NCBI GenBank assembly: GCA_008711295.1
Contig: VUYV01000017.1
Location: 359,303 to 423,302, forward strand
Origin: Anarhynchus alexandrinus
Lineage: Eukaryota; Chordata; Aves; Charadriiformes; Charadriidae
DNA length: 64,000 nucleotides
Direction of reading: 5' to 3'
Position numbers and translations under genes: made by a program. Shown in pieces: positions 26,601 through 38,600 of the stretch. Numbering within the stretch: position 1 is the stretch's first letter; each line of letters begins with the position of its first letter. The notes beneath the pieces are model-generated. The model was given only the letters and a program-made list of their open reading frames with translations. It did not search any database and was not told where the DNA came from.

Positions 26601-29600
26601 AGGCATATAATCGGGTAGCTGTAGCACTTTTTAAAAACCTCTGATATTTTTGTCACAATATAGCTACTGATTTCTCTTTTTTAAAAAAAGTATTCTCTAG
26701 TATTATTGAGAAACACATGCTTTATTCTCTTCCTAGTATGTCTTTGAGTCTACACTGCATCAGTTATCTGGAACAATGAAATATTTGACACATTAAAGAC
26801 TCAGTGACTCAGTAGCGACATCTTTATTTTCTCCATTTATATAGCATAGCTGAAGTAATACATGTGTTTATGAAGTTATTATCACGTCAGCACAAAGACC
26901 ATCCAAACCCTATCTAGTATGCCTAAAATATGATTCTCAAAGAAAACTGAATAGGCAGTAAATCATCCAAAGTTCATCTTGGCGCTTGATATACTCCAAA
27001 TACAAAATATGGATCTACCAGAAATGTAGTGAATAGATTTCAAATTAAGTCAGAATCACACAGATAATGTGTGGCAGATACTGATTCTGAGCTGCAACAT
27101 AAAAGATCTCAGGTGTCTTGCATTTAAATGCGGTTATAACCTGTATGATGACCCTGTCCAGAGGTGTTCTGTCGTGCTGCTACTGCAGTTGAACTTCCTG
27201 TTGTACTCGGGGTGAGACTGCAGATTCCTTACACTTCTGCAGGAAAAACATTCTTTATTGGTAGGCTAAAAAAAAAGTCCTCTAGTGTGCTGAGGCCCAG
27301 TCTCAGGAGGACAGTGACCACATCCATACTTTAGGATCCTGGCAGACTGTGTTACCTGCAAGCGCAAATCCCTCCTAGCCGCAGCTGCTGAGCACACCCA
27401 CCAGAGAGGTGGCTGCTCTTGCTCAGCGCAGACCTGCAGCTTGCTTTTAGGAGTGGAAGGAGAGGCTGATCTGTGACAGAAGTACCACATCAGTTTTCAC
27501 TCGGCCTCTTGCAGAAGTATCCTGGCTGTCCTCTCATGGATGAGAAAGTGGCCCTGAGCCATTCCTGAGCCCAGGCTGAGCTTTTGTTTACTAATCGGCT
27601 CCCATTGGTCTAGTGGGTAGTTTGGTCATCAGAGGCATGGACCAGAGCTCTTATAACCTTAGCTTTCCATCTGCAAAAATGGCTGTAGCACCTATTTGTA
27701 ATGTACTTTGAGATACGCAATTTTAATGAAACATAGAAAAATGTTAATCTACAAAGTCTGTAAAGCCCTTGTGTAAAATCCTCAAAGTAGTGTGTATCAT
27801 TGTAGTGCCAGTAGTGACAGAGCTGTGCAAAACATACCACTGAAGTGATGAACCTCTGTGGCAGCTGCACCACCAGGTTCGGTCTGAATGGTTCTCCTCC
27901 GCCAGGCTTGTAAGTTTATACTTTGAGTCCAGATCAACATTTTGATGTGGTCAGACTCTGCCCAGCTGGAAGCGGTTTAGCACTTGCCTTCATATACATT
28001 ATAATGACATCAGATTGTTTATTTTCAAATAGCTTTATGTAACATACAAAGATTTCTAGAACTTGAAACCTGAACCTGGGCCTGAACCTAATATCTAACT
28101 CCTCAGTGTCCAGTGATCAGAACTGACCACTGACTTCCAGTGAGGAAGGACAGCTATTTATTGTCAGGTACAGCTGATACAAAGCCTTACGATGAGACAG
28201 CTGGCAATGCCTCAGAAATCAGGTACCCCATGAAGTATCTCCTCCCATTAAGATTTAAACCCACCCACAGAAGTTAAAAAGGAGTTTTCCATGATAAGGG
28301 TGCAATTCAGCCTTTTAGTTTCCCAGTTGTCAAATCTAATAATATGTCACCATTTGAAAATATATCTTCTGTCTAACTGGGCCGCACACTGCTTTTTTGG
28401 AAGTCTGTATCTATGCAAACTGCTAAACATTACAGTGATCTAAGTAAAGTAAAAACAATCTCTAGCTCTTATCTAGTGTGGATTGTACAGTTTTGTGTTT
28501 CTAAACTCCTAGGTTTGTTGCTCCGGCTTCTTCTCCGCACCACATCAGCCCCCAGAGAATTTCAGTTCCACATCACATGATGCAGAGACAGACTCCACAA
28601 CCTCCCCACCTTCAGCAGCCTGCAGGAATGCCTCTAAAGACATACCAGCCAACAGCAAACCCTTCTTTTCAACCAAATAGCCTCCACATCCAAGGTAAGA
28701 AGGAATAATGTTAGTTGTTTGTCACTGCTGCTTGGCTTTAAATTACGTGCTTCAAGGGCTGGATCTGGTATTTTTAAGGCACCATTCCTTTTGAAAGACT
28801 CTGGGAAACAGCCTTCAGGGCCCTCCCTTCAGAATTCCTTAAAATTCTTAGCTTAGCTAATTGCTGTTCATCTTACTATGGAGTTATGGGTTTCTTTTCG
28901 GACTGATTGTCAGAGCTGTTGTTGAAATCGAACTGCTAATAATTCTTTGATTTCTCTGCTTGTGATTTTCTAATGTTATCCTTCTTGTCCCTCCTGACTT
29001 TACACATAAAGTCTTACCAGGTTTTCAAGAGGTGAAATATTTTTCTCCCTTGCACTTGTGGAGAAATGGAGACCTCTTCTTTTATTAGCATACATGTCTC
29101 TCACAGCTGTGTTCCCACTTGTGCTGTGTAAACAGGTTCTACAAGACTTCTCTTTCCCTCTTTGTTCAATCAAGTATAAACTTCTGTAGCCAAGAAGAAA
29201 ATTAACAGCAGCTGAAAACAATGTTGGGTTGTTTGGGAGTTTTTTCTAGCTGGTATGGAGTCTGAATGGTAATTACCTTAACATCTCAGAAATGTGTTGA
29301 CAGCAGTAATGCTGTTTCCTCTCAATGGTTTAAATATATGGTTTGCCATATTTACATACATAAGGTACATAGCACACTGGACTTTTATAGGCCTTGGGAT
29401 TCTGCTTTTTGATCAGGTTTCCTGAGAATTATCACAGTAGATAGCATAGGAAACATCTTGAGAAAACCAAGGCTTCTTTTATTTTCTTCCACTGATAGAA
29501 GCAGTCTCTCTAGGCAAAGGGATGAGACAGGACGGTGAGACATCTCCCAGAGTCCATGAGTGTGAAGGGGAGAAAGGAAGGTGCCAGTCCTGTTTTGTTC

Positions 29601-32600
29601 TTCTTATTGTACTAGACCACACATAAGCAGGATCTGATCCAGGTGCTTTTCTTCCAGGCACTGGTAATCCTGTGCAGCACTGATTAGTACTAGAAGAACA
29701 TGAAATTTACAAATGGGTGTAAATAGTTTTTGTTGGCTTTCTCTATTCTCTGATTAAAGTATCCCTAATAATCTAGGGCCAATGTAGTACAGGATGAAAT
29801 TTATTAATATACTGTTCAATGTTGTATGACACATGCAAAGACATGCCAGAGCAGCTCCAATAAATTCCTAGCATATGGGGCATGAAGGGATCAGATTAGC
29901 CTTCTTCTTTCCGCAGTACAATACGTTTTACTCAATTCCCTTTTTTGCTGAATAGTTGGCAAGAACCCATCTTCCAGAAAGGTGTCCAGACGTTAAGGTC
30001 TGTCTTCCTGCCTGGAACAAAAATTGTCTTTGAGTGCATGGATGGCTTTACCACCCTCTTCCTGTCGTGGTCATGGGAGCTTCAGTAATTGTAGAAGCTG
30101 GGATCACAACCAGTTGCTGCAAAGTTGAACAGTTTCCAAAGAATCCTGCCTCCCAGAGGCTCACAGATCACCTCAAATTAGTTGCTGCTCCACACAGGAC
30201 TTGAAACGGTTGGTGCAGCTAGCTCTGTATCTGCTTGGGCATCTTCTCTTTAGGACAGCCCAGAGCAATGCTACTGTGTTCCATCTCCCCCTCCTACAGT
30301 CCAAAGAGGATTTAAAAGGACAAAAGATATGGGTCATTAAAAATATTATAAGAAGAAGGCCGAGTAGACACCCTCATCTGGGCAGACGTCAAATATGGAT
30401 TGAAGCCCCATTCCACATCTAAATTTAAGATAGAGATTAATACTGTCTTCTGAGTGGATCAAAAAATGGATAACCTCAAGGGCTTGGGAGCTTAAATCCA
30501 TACCTTACTCAGTCTCACGTTAGCATTAATGTGTTTGCCTCCCTGTCCTAGGAAAACCTATGTTGAAAATAGACATTGCTGACAGAAATTATGTACGCGT
30601 AGATAGCAACTCAAAGTTGCAATTATAAGGATCTCTGCACTTAAAACTGGTAGGAAGACAATGAAGACTAAACTCTAATATTATTTTTTTTTTAGTATTG
30701 AAAGATACAATACATTTCAATACAATAGCCACATGTTGTTTCAAAGATTAAGTAACCTATTGTCGCTATAAGAGGTATTTTGTCAGAATGTACTGCCTCC
30801 AGCTTAAGCACAGCTGTCTCACTCCCATGTGCTGCACTGAAAGCTTTGTCCTGTGTGCCTGAAAGGCTTGCCTAAACTCTCCTCAAAAGCAAATGTTTCA
30901 AGAGTTCATGGTCATGTTTTCCCAGCAGCAATACAAAGATTGCTTGGTGACATCATTATAATGTAGAAAACCACCGTCGAGTTATCTCACCAGCCTGCAC
31001 TGTTTGATATATAAGAAGGTTCTGTGAGAAGCTCTGTTAGTTTCTGTCTCCTGTAGTTCATAACCTGCCTTTTCATGATTTAAAGTGCTGTAGCTGTAGC
31101 CACTTCAGCTCAGTCCGCTACCAAACAATGATGACATTTTTGTCTCAATGTGTAGTCTTAAACTTGTCAACTCCATTTAAATTGGCTGTACTGAGAAAGA
31201 AAGAGTTTCATTGCCTGAAAGCTTTTTGAAGAAAACAAGTTCTAAACAGACTTCTCTACTGAAAGCCTAAGCATCTTAAAAGCTCATGGAAAGGAATGAT
31301 ATAGGAGATCCAATACTGACAAGCCTCTTATATCTAATAGCTACTTGTATTGTGACACTGCTTTTTCTTGGAAGAACGTTGTCTACAGTTCAGATTTCAT
31401 TCTTCTGAGTGCTTTTCAGCATCAGATACGCAGTAATGTCAAAGAGGGCTTTTTATTGCCTTGGTTAATATTATGTAATAAACTAAATATTCCCTTTCCT
31501 TCCTCTTGTGAAATTCACAATTTCCTTTGCTGCACGGGATGTTTGGAAGCGATGATGTTAGACAACTCACTGAGCTGCAGAAGTGAAGCTCTTCTTTTCC
31601 TTTCATTAGACTGTAGTATCTTTTATTGGATTACCGTAGGCAGAAAATCTGAAACCATTCTGGACTGGAGACTGGAGTGATGATTTCCCAGCTTGACACC
31701 ATTGTATGCCATTGTCCTATGTGTTTGTAGACAGAATAGAAGACAGTACAGGTCCTGGAAATCTGCAACTATTGGCCCAGGACCTGTATTGTACTGGTGA
31801 GTCTTTTCAGCCAAGAACAACTGCAGGGATCTGGATCTCAGCAAAGGTACCTGAGGACACAGGCATCTTCAGCACACAGGTAGCTGCAAGAATAAAGTAG
31901 ACATAAGTTGGAAGAGATGCATGGGGTAGGACAGAAAAGAACAGGAGTAGAAGCTCCTCCATCACAGTGAACAAGCTTCTTGTGCTTATAGTCTAGAGTG
32001 AGGTAAAGCTCCTTTGGGCATGGACATAGCTGCCTTGATTTTGGATGCTTCTGATACTGTGAACATTTTTGCGCTAGAAATCTGTCTGTCCTTTAAAATT
32101 GTGCCTCATATGTGTTTGTGAGTTAAGCTGATGACCAATGCTGGCTGAGTAAAGGAAGAAATACAAAAGCCATGCAAAATATTCAGTAAAAAAAAAAAAA
32201 GTTGCCATTTCTTCAAAAAATTTGTTAGCTGATATGAGTTAGCTATACTAATGTATCTATACAGGCAGCTCTACTACTAACAGTTATCTTTTAATTACAA
32301 ATAATCAGATTTAAATAAATATAAACATTTCTAGTTTTTCACATTTGCAACTCCGTCTGGCAGTACAATATGTGACTCATATCTCTGTTTTACTCTTTCT
32401 TTTCTTTTTGTTCTTCATACTCAGATGGTACCAAATGATTACTTGATGTTCTTGTAATTCATCTAGTGGACACTGTAGAAATATACTGCCATGCCAAGGA
32501 ACACTATTTTGAAGTAGTTCAGGCCAAAGGCAGCTGGGATTTTTACATACCATAGCAGTAAAGACTACTCACCCATAATGTATATTTCTTAATGGCAGTT

Positions 32601-35600
32601 ATAACGATTTTCTTGAGGAAATATTTGCTCTTTGTGGTGCCAGGCAGAGACCTGACTGAGGAGGAAATAAATGTCCATCAGAAACTTCCTATCTTATGGA
32701 AGTGATAACTGTGGCAGTCATTAATTAAATATCTGTAATGAAATATTTGTCTGCATGAGTTCAGTGGGATCAGGACTCTATCACAAACTTATGTGGACCA
32801 TTATGTGACCCAGCTCAGGAGCGATGCATCCCTACAAAGAAGAAGGCAGGCAGAAAAGCCAGGAGGCCTGCATGGATGAATAAGGAGCTCCTGGACATGA
32901 TCAAAAGCAAAAAGGAGGCCTATAGGGAGTGGAAACAGGGGCGGGTAGCCTGGAGGAATACAGGGGAATCATTCGAGTAGCCAGGGATCAGGTTAGAGAA
33001 GCTAAAGCCCAGATAGAACTAAATTTGGCCAGGGACATTAAGGCAAACAAAAAATCCATCTTTAAGTATGTCAGTGAGAAAAGAAAGACTAGGGAAGATG
33101 TGGGCCCTCTCTGGAAGGAAACCCAAGAACTGGTTACCCGGGACAGAGACAGGGCTGAGGTACTCAATGACTTTTTTGCCTCAGTCTTCACTGGCCGCAT
33201 TGCCCATGAGGCAGAAGGCAGAGGTGAGGATTGGGAAAATGGAGAACCGCCCACTGTAGGTGAAGATCAAGTGCGAGACCACCTGAGGAACCTGTAGGTG
33301 CACAAGTCCATGGGACCTGATGAGATACATCCGCGGGTCCTGAGGGAACTGGCAGATGAAGTTGCTAAGCCACTAATCGTCATATTTGAGAAGTCATGGC
33401 AGTCTAGTGAGGTTCCTGCCAACTGGAAAAGGGGAAACATAACCCGTTTTCAAAAAGGGAAATAAGGAAGACCCAGGGAACCACAGGCCAGTCAGTCTCA
33501 CCTCTGTGCCTGGCAAGATCATGGAGCAGATCCTCCTGGAAACTCTGCTAAGGCACATAGAAAATAAGGAGGTGATTGGTGACAGCCAGGATGGCTTCAC
33601 TGAGGGCAAGTCATGCCTGACAAATTTGGTGGCCTTCTACGATGGGGTTACAGTGGCAGTGGACAAGGGAAGAGCAACGGATGTCATCTACCTGGCCTGT
33701 ACAAAGNNNNNNNNNNNNNNNNNNNNNNNNNNNNNNNNNNNNNNNNNNNNNNNNNNNNNNNNNNNNNNNNNNNNNNNNNNNNNNNNNNNNNNNNNNNNNN
33801 NNNNNNNNNNNNNNNNNNNNNNNNNNNNNNNNNNNNNNNNNNNNNNNNNNNNNNNNNNNNNNNNNNNNNNNNNNNNNNNNNNNNNNNNNNNNNNNNNNNN
33901 NNNNNNNNNNNNNNNNNNNNNNNNNNNNNNNNNNNNNNNNNNNNNNNNNNNNNNNNNNNNNNNNNNNNNNNNNNNNNNNNNNNNNNNNNNNNNNNNNNNN
34001 NNNNNNNNNNNNNNNNNNNNNNNNNNNNNNNNNNNNNNNNNNNNNNNNNNNNNNNNNNNNNNNNNNNNNNNNNNNNNNNNNNNNNNNNNNNNNNNNNNNN
34101 NNNNNNNNNNNNNNNNNNNNNNNNNNNNNNNNNNNNNNNNNNNNNNNNNNNNNNNNNNNNNNNNNNNNNNNNNNNNNNNNNNNNNNNNNNNNNNNNNNNN
34201 NNNNNNNNNNNNNNNNNNNNNNNNNNNNNNNNNNNNNNNNNNNNNNNNNNNNNNNNNNNNNNNNNNNNNNNNNNNNNNNNNNNNNNNNNNNNNNNNNNNN
34301 NNNNNNGAGGATGATCCGAGGGCTGGAGCACCTCTCCTATGAGGAGAGGCTGAAAGAGTTGGGGCTGTTCAGCCTGGAGAAGAGAAGGCTCCGGGGAGAT
34401 CTTATTGCGGCCTTCCAGTACCTAAAGGGGGCCTACAGGAGAGCTGGGGAAGGACTTTTTACTAGGGCATGTAGTGCTAGGACAAGGGGGAATGGCTTTA
34501 AACTGGAAGAGGGCAGGTTTAGATTAGACCTTAGGAAGAAATTTTTCACTTTAAGGGTGGTAAGGCACTGGAACAGTTTGCCCCGAGAGGTTGTTGAGGC
34601 CCCATCCCTGGAGGTGTTCAAGGCCAGGCTGGACGTGGCCTTGGGCAGCCTGGTCTAGTGGGAGGTGTCCCTGGCTATGGCAGGGGGGTTGGAACTCGAT
34701 GATCTTCAAGGTCCTTTCCAATCTAAACCGTTCTATGATTCTATGATTTCAGCTGTGAATTTGAGGTGGGCTGTGTACCTGGGATTTTCAGATGCTCAGC
34801 ATCTCTTAGGATGAGGCTCTGTACGTGATAAAGAACAAGAGCTTCTTGCTTTTAGGAGAGATTCTTGCAGTATTCAGCTATTTTGTCATATGTAAAAATA
34901 TTTTACTTTCCTCAGGAAATAATGCTATCATGCCAGAAAAATAACTGTTTATTCTGTATCTTGACATCACTTGCCTATAGTGTACTGAATCAAAGAAACA
35001 CAAATGACATAACCTTGTGTGTGTGTGTGTTTTAAATAGTTTAGTAAGAGAGCAACGAATATAATCCAGTCACAGTCCCGAGAAGAAATGTTCAGTTGCT
35101 GGAACTTCTTTAGCCAACGTTTTTTGCCTTTTTTTTTTTTTCCAGTGATGTGTGAAAACACAGAAAACTGATGTTACGGGTAGTTCTCTAACAGATAATC
35201 TCAGACAAGGGGCCAGCTATGGTCAGGGTCCAGGGCCTGAACTGCGTGTGGTTTCATGTTATCCTACATTCAGCAGTAGTGTAGGTTGTCTTGGGCATGG
35301 CACCATGTGAATAAAGGAAAGAGCTCCTGATACCAAGTTAGGAGATTTTGCTGTATCGTGTTTGGGCTCCGGTTCAAAGACCTCTACAATGTGACCTGAC
35401 TCACTGCAGACATGGACAAAGACATTTAGAATAGTGTTAAATAACTGAGGGGAAGAGAATGATGTATGCTCTGTTCTGCTCTTTCCTGTTTATGGCTCTC
35501 CATTTTCTAAGATAGATATTTATGCACTGAATCACACACAGAATGGTCACACACAGAATGGTCAGGGTTGGAAGGGACCTCTGGAGATCATCTAGTCCAA

Positions 35601-38600
35601 CCCCCCTGCCAGAGCAGGGTCATCCACAGCAGGTTGCTCAGGATGGCATCCAGGCGGGTTTTGAATGTCTCCAGAGTGGGAGACTCCACCGCCTCTCTGG
35701 GCAGCCTGTGCCAGTGCTCTGCCATCCTCAAAGTAAAGAAGTTACTCCTCATGTTGAGCTGGAACTTCCTATGTTCAGGTTTGAATCATGAAAAGAGCAT
35801 GTAAATAGGAAAGTTGAATTATTTTTCTGTATTCATTTCCATCTTAAAAAATTATTTGGGGGTTTATCAGTTAACGGAAGTGCTTAGTGCCCTTCCCTGG
35901 TTCTTTCTGCAGTATGTTACTGTACCAATGGGTCTCAGCTTGTAACACTTTGCCAGACAATATTCTTTTGCTTAAGTAGGGAATGAGCAAACACAGAGGA
36001 TGTGACTCACAATAGCTCAACCCAAAGGTAAGTAGATTTTTTGCCAGGCTTCAACTAGCAATAGTCAAAGTTACTGCCAGATTGTTCTGCATCAGGAACA
36101 GAATTCTGTGAGAAAAGCACAAATAGAGAATGAGCGCAGAGCGATGTGAAAGCACATTTCAGCCTGTGTCTTGAAGGGTCTTTCCAGCTGGGTCAGACCA
36201 CTATAGATTGAAATGGTTGTTTCTGGTAACTAGTCTGACTTAACAGTAAACTTTCACACTGTGTCCTATTGCTGGTTGAGAGAGAAGTAGATTTTAAAAG
36301 CATTTTTAAAGGAGGCAAAACCTGTCAATAGCTATGTAGCTTCTAAGTCAAGTTTTGGATGGCTATTGTTTCTTCTTTCATTTTATTTTACTACAGTTGA
36401 TCTTTAAATCAGTCAGGGCTGAACATTTAAGGATTGACGGGTTGTAAATTCCTAACATGCTTTGCAGTCTGACTCAGTTTTGCTGCTGTTAAACTTTAAA
36501 AGAAAAAAAAGGATTGAAACCGTCATCTTACAGCTACGCCTGCGAAGTACCTGCAGACCCTGCAAAAGACGATGAAATCTATGAGTGTTCAGCTTCTCCA
36601 GAGTGAGCACAGAGTCTGCAAATTGTGCCTGCTGTGGAAGAGGAACCATGGTCCTACTTTTTATTTTTCTTTCTTTCTTTCCACGCTGCCCCCCCCCCCC
36701 AGCTTGTTTTATATCAAGTCAAAATACTCTTTTTTTCATGCAGGTTTTCAGACACAACACTGACAATTGTTTCAATGTTCTTTCATGTAACTATTAGCCT
36801 GATTTAAACTCTTGTTATTTATGTGTAAATTAGGCATTTATCTCATTATGTGTACACAGAAGTGTCTTGCAAGGCTACTAAATAAAATGCAAAGACTATT
36901 TTTCAGTCATCGTTGTTACCTAGACATCCCCCCTAAGGTCTCTTCTGAGCTTCTGGGTGCAGGTTCAGACTGTCTTTTCCTGTCCATAGTCCTGGCTTGT
37001 TCTGATGCTTTTAAATATTGAGATTTCTATTTCAATTCAGGCACATCTTACACATGCCAACATTTGTGTGTTTCCTCATGGAGACCACAGAAATGAGTCT
37101 CAAAGGAAAAAAAATTGGAATCATAAAACTCCTAAATCATGCATCCTTCCTCCCGCTTGGCAGAAAAGGAGTTATGTCACATAAAGTGATACAGCATGTT
37201 TTCCACTGCATCCTTCTCCTGTCTCCATCCCTATTATTTATGAAATGCAGCTTTAGCAAACAACAGTCCTATGTGCACATTTCCATAGGAAAGTTAATGG
37301 AAATGCATCTAGCTCCTAGCCACAATCCAGAACAAGTTTGCCAAGTGCCTTATATTCATAACATTTTTCTAAGCGTAGACTATTCCTGCAAAGTGATTTG
37401 AGGTTGGAAGTTTTGTTTGGGTTGGGGTGTGGAACTGCACCAATATAAATTTTTTATTTTTAAAATACTTTTTATTCATATGTCAAAACTAGATGCCCCA
37501 TGTGAGTCTTTTCTAATTACTAGTAATGAATGAATAGGCCAATAGTTATGTTCAGATGTCATATAATACCCAAGATATTTAGACATGTCCCTCTCAAATA
37601 TCAATAGGCTGTGATTCCACGTTTCATGCTTCCCATAAAAGGGTCTTCTCTGCTTATAATATATCTCCTTGATACTTCCTGAACTGTTAAATGGTACCCA
37701 AAGGCCTGTTGTCATATGCTGCTCACCCAAACATCCCAGTGCTTTTAGGGAGGGAGTTGAGTTTTTAATCCTGTCAACTGATTTGCATACTAGTCATGGT
37801 TTGTTACTGCTTATGGACATTAGTAGATCCCAGGCATGAAAGCTGAATGTCTGGTATAAATATGCTTTCCTGACTACACAGCATGGATGTACTGAGGCTG
37901 ATTCCTGAGTATGTGGAAGGATGAATTTGAGCTGGCTGTCCCTGCAATTTCCCAGATTAGGATTCCTTATTCCCTCCTAGTACTAAATGCTCTTTGAAGT
38001 CAAATCTGCAAACATGTATGATCACTGAAAGTAACAAGGTTTCTTCCTTTTTTATAATATCCAAAAGACAATAAACAGATGCCTAAGGAGAGGGGAGTCA
38101 TTTAAGTTCTTGAATTGTACGGCAGTATCTGCAGTATGGAGTTTATATACAGAAGATGCATTAGAAGATGTTTTTCAATCCCTCTTTTCCCCTTTTTTCT
38201 TTTTTTTCTGATGTTGATGTTTTAAGGGTTTAGGGAAGGTTTTATTGTTGTTTCTTTTATTGATATTTCTACACTAAAAGGAAATTCAGCTGGAACCAAC
38301 GTACGGATGTTGATTAACTAGACTGGCTAGAGGAGACAGCCCTGCATGTCGGCTTTTTCTATTGACAGTAGTGTCTCTGGAATAAACTTGAGACACAGGA
38401 AATTCCTTAAGATGCTTTCTGAGGTAGGGGGTCATTTTTCTGACAGCAGCTTTTTGGGATGACTTACCACGACATCTCTTCATCAAGAGAATAGCACACC
38501 AGCCCTTAGGCAATAAACTGTTTGCTAATAAAATCTTCGGAGACTGTATTCACTCCTGGGCCTATTTTTGGACAGTCAAGGCCTACAATTTCTATGTAAC

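Larger units (their letters stand above)
17918..28512. other. GLIS3 intron between visible exons 2 and 3
   Basis: 10.6 kb, from gtaaga to ctcctag. It contains two CR1 pieces (21429-21750 antisense, 26431-26512 sense), a perfect hairpin at 23454-23490, and a 16-base unit repeated twice in tandem at 25003-25034. Nothing else is recognised. Confidence 0.75.

Noticed and set aside
33506..34658. Open frames of 215-338 codons running through the 600-base gap
   Set aside because: The middle is all unknown residues. Only the CR1 ends are real, and they belong to a dead retrotransposon.
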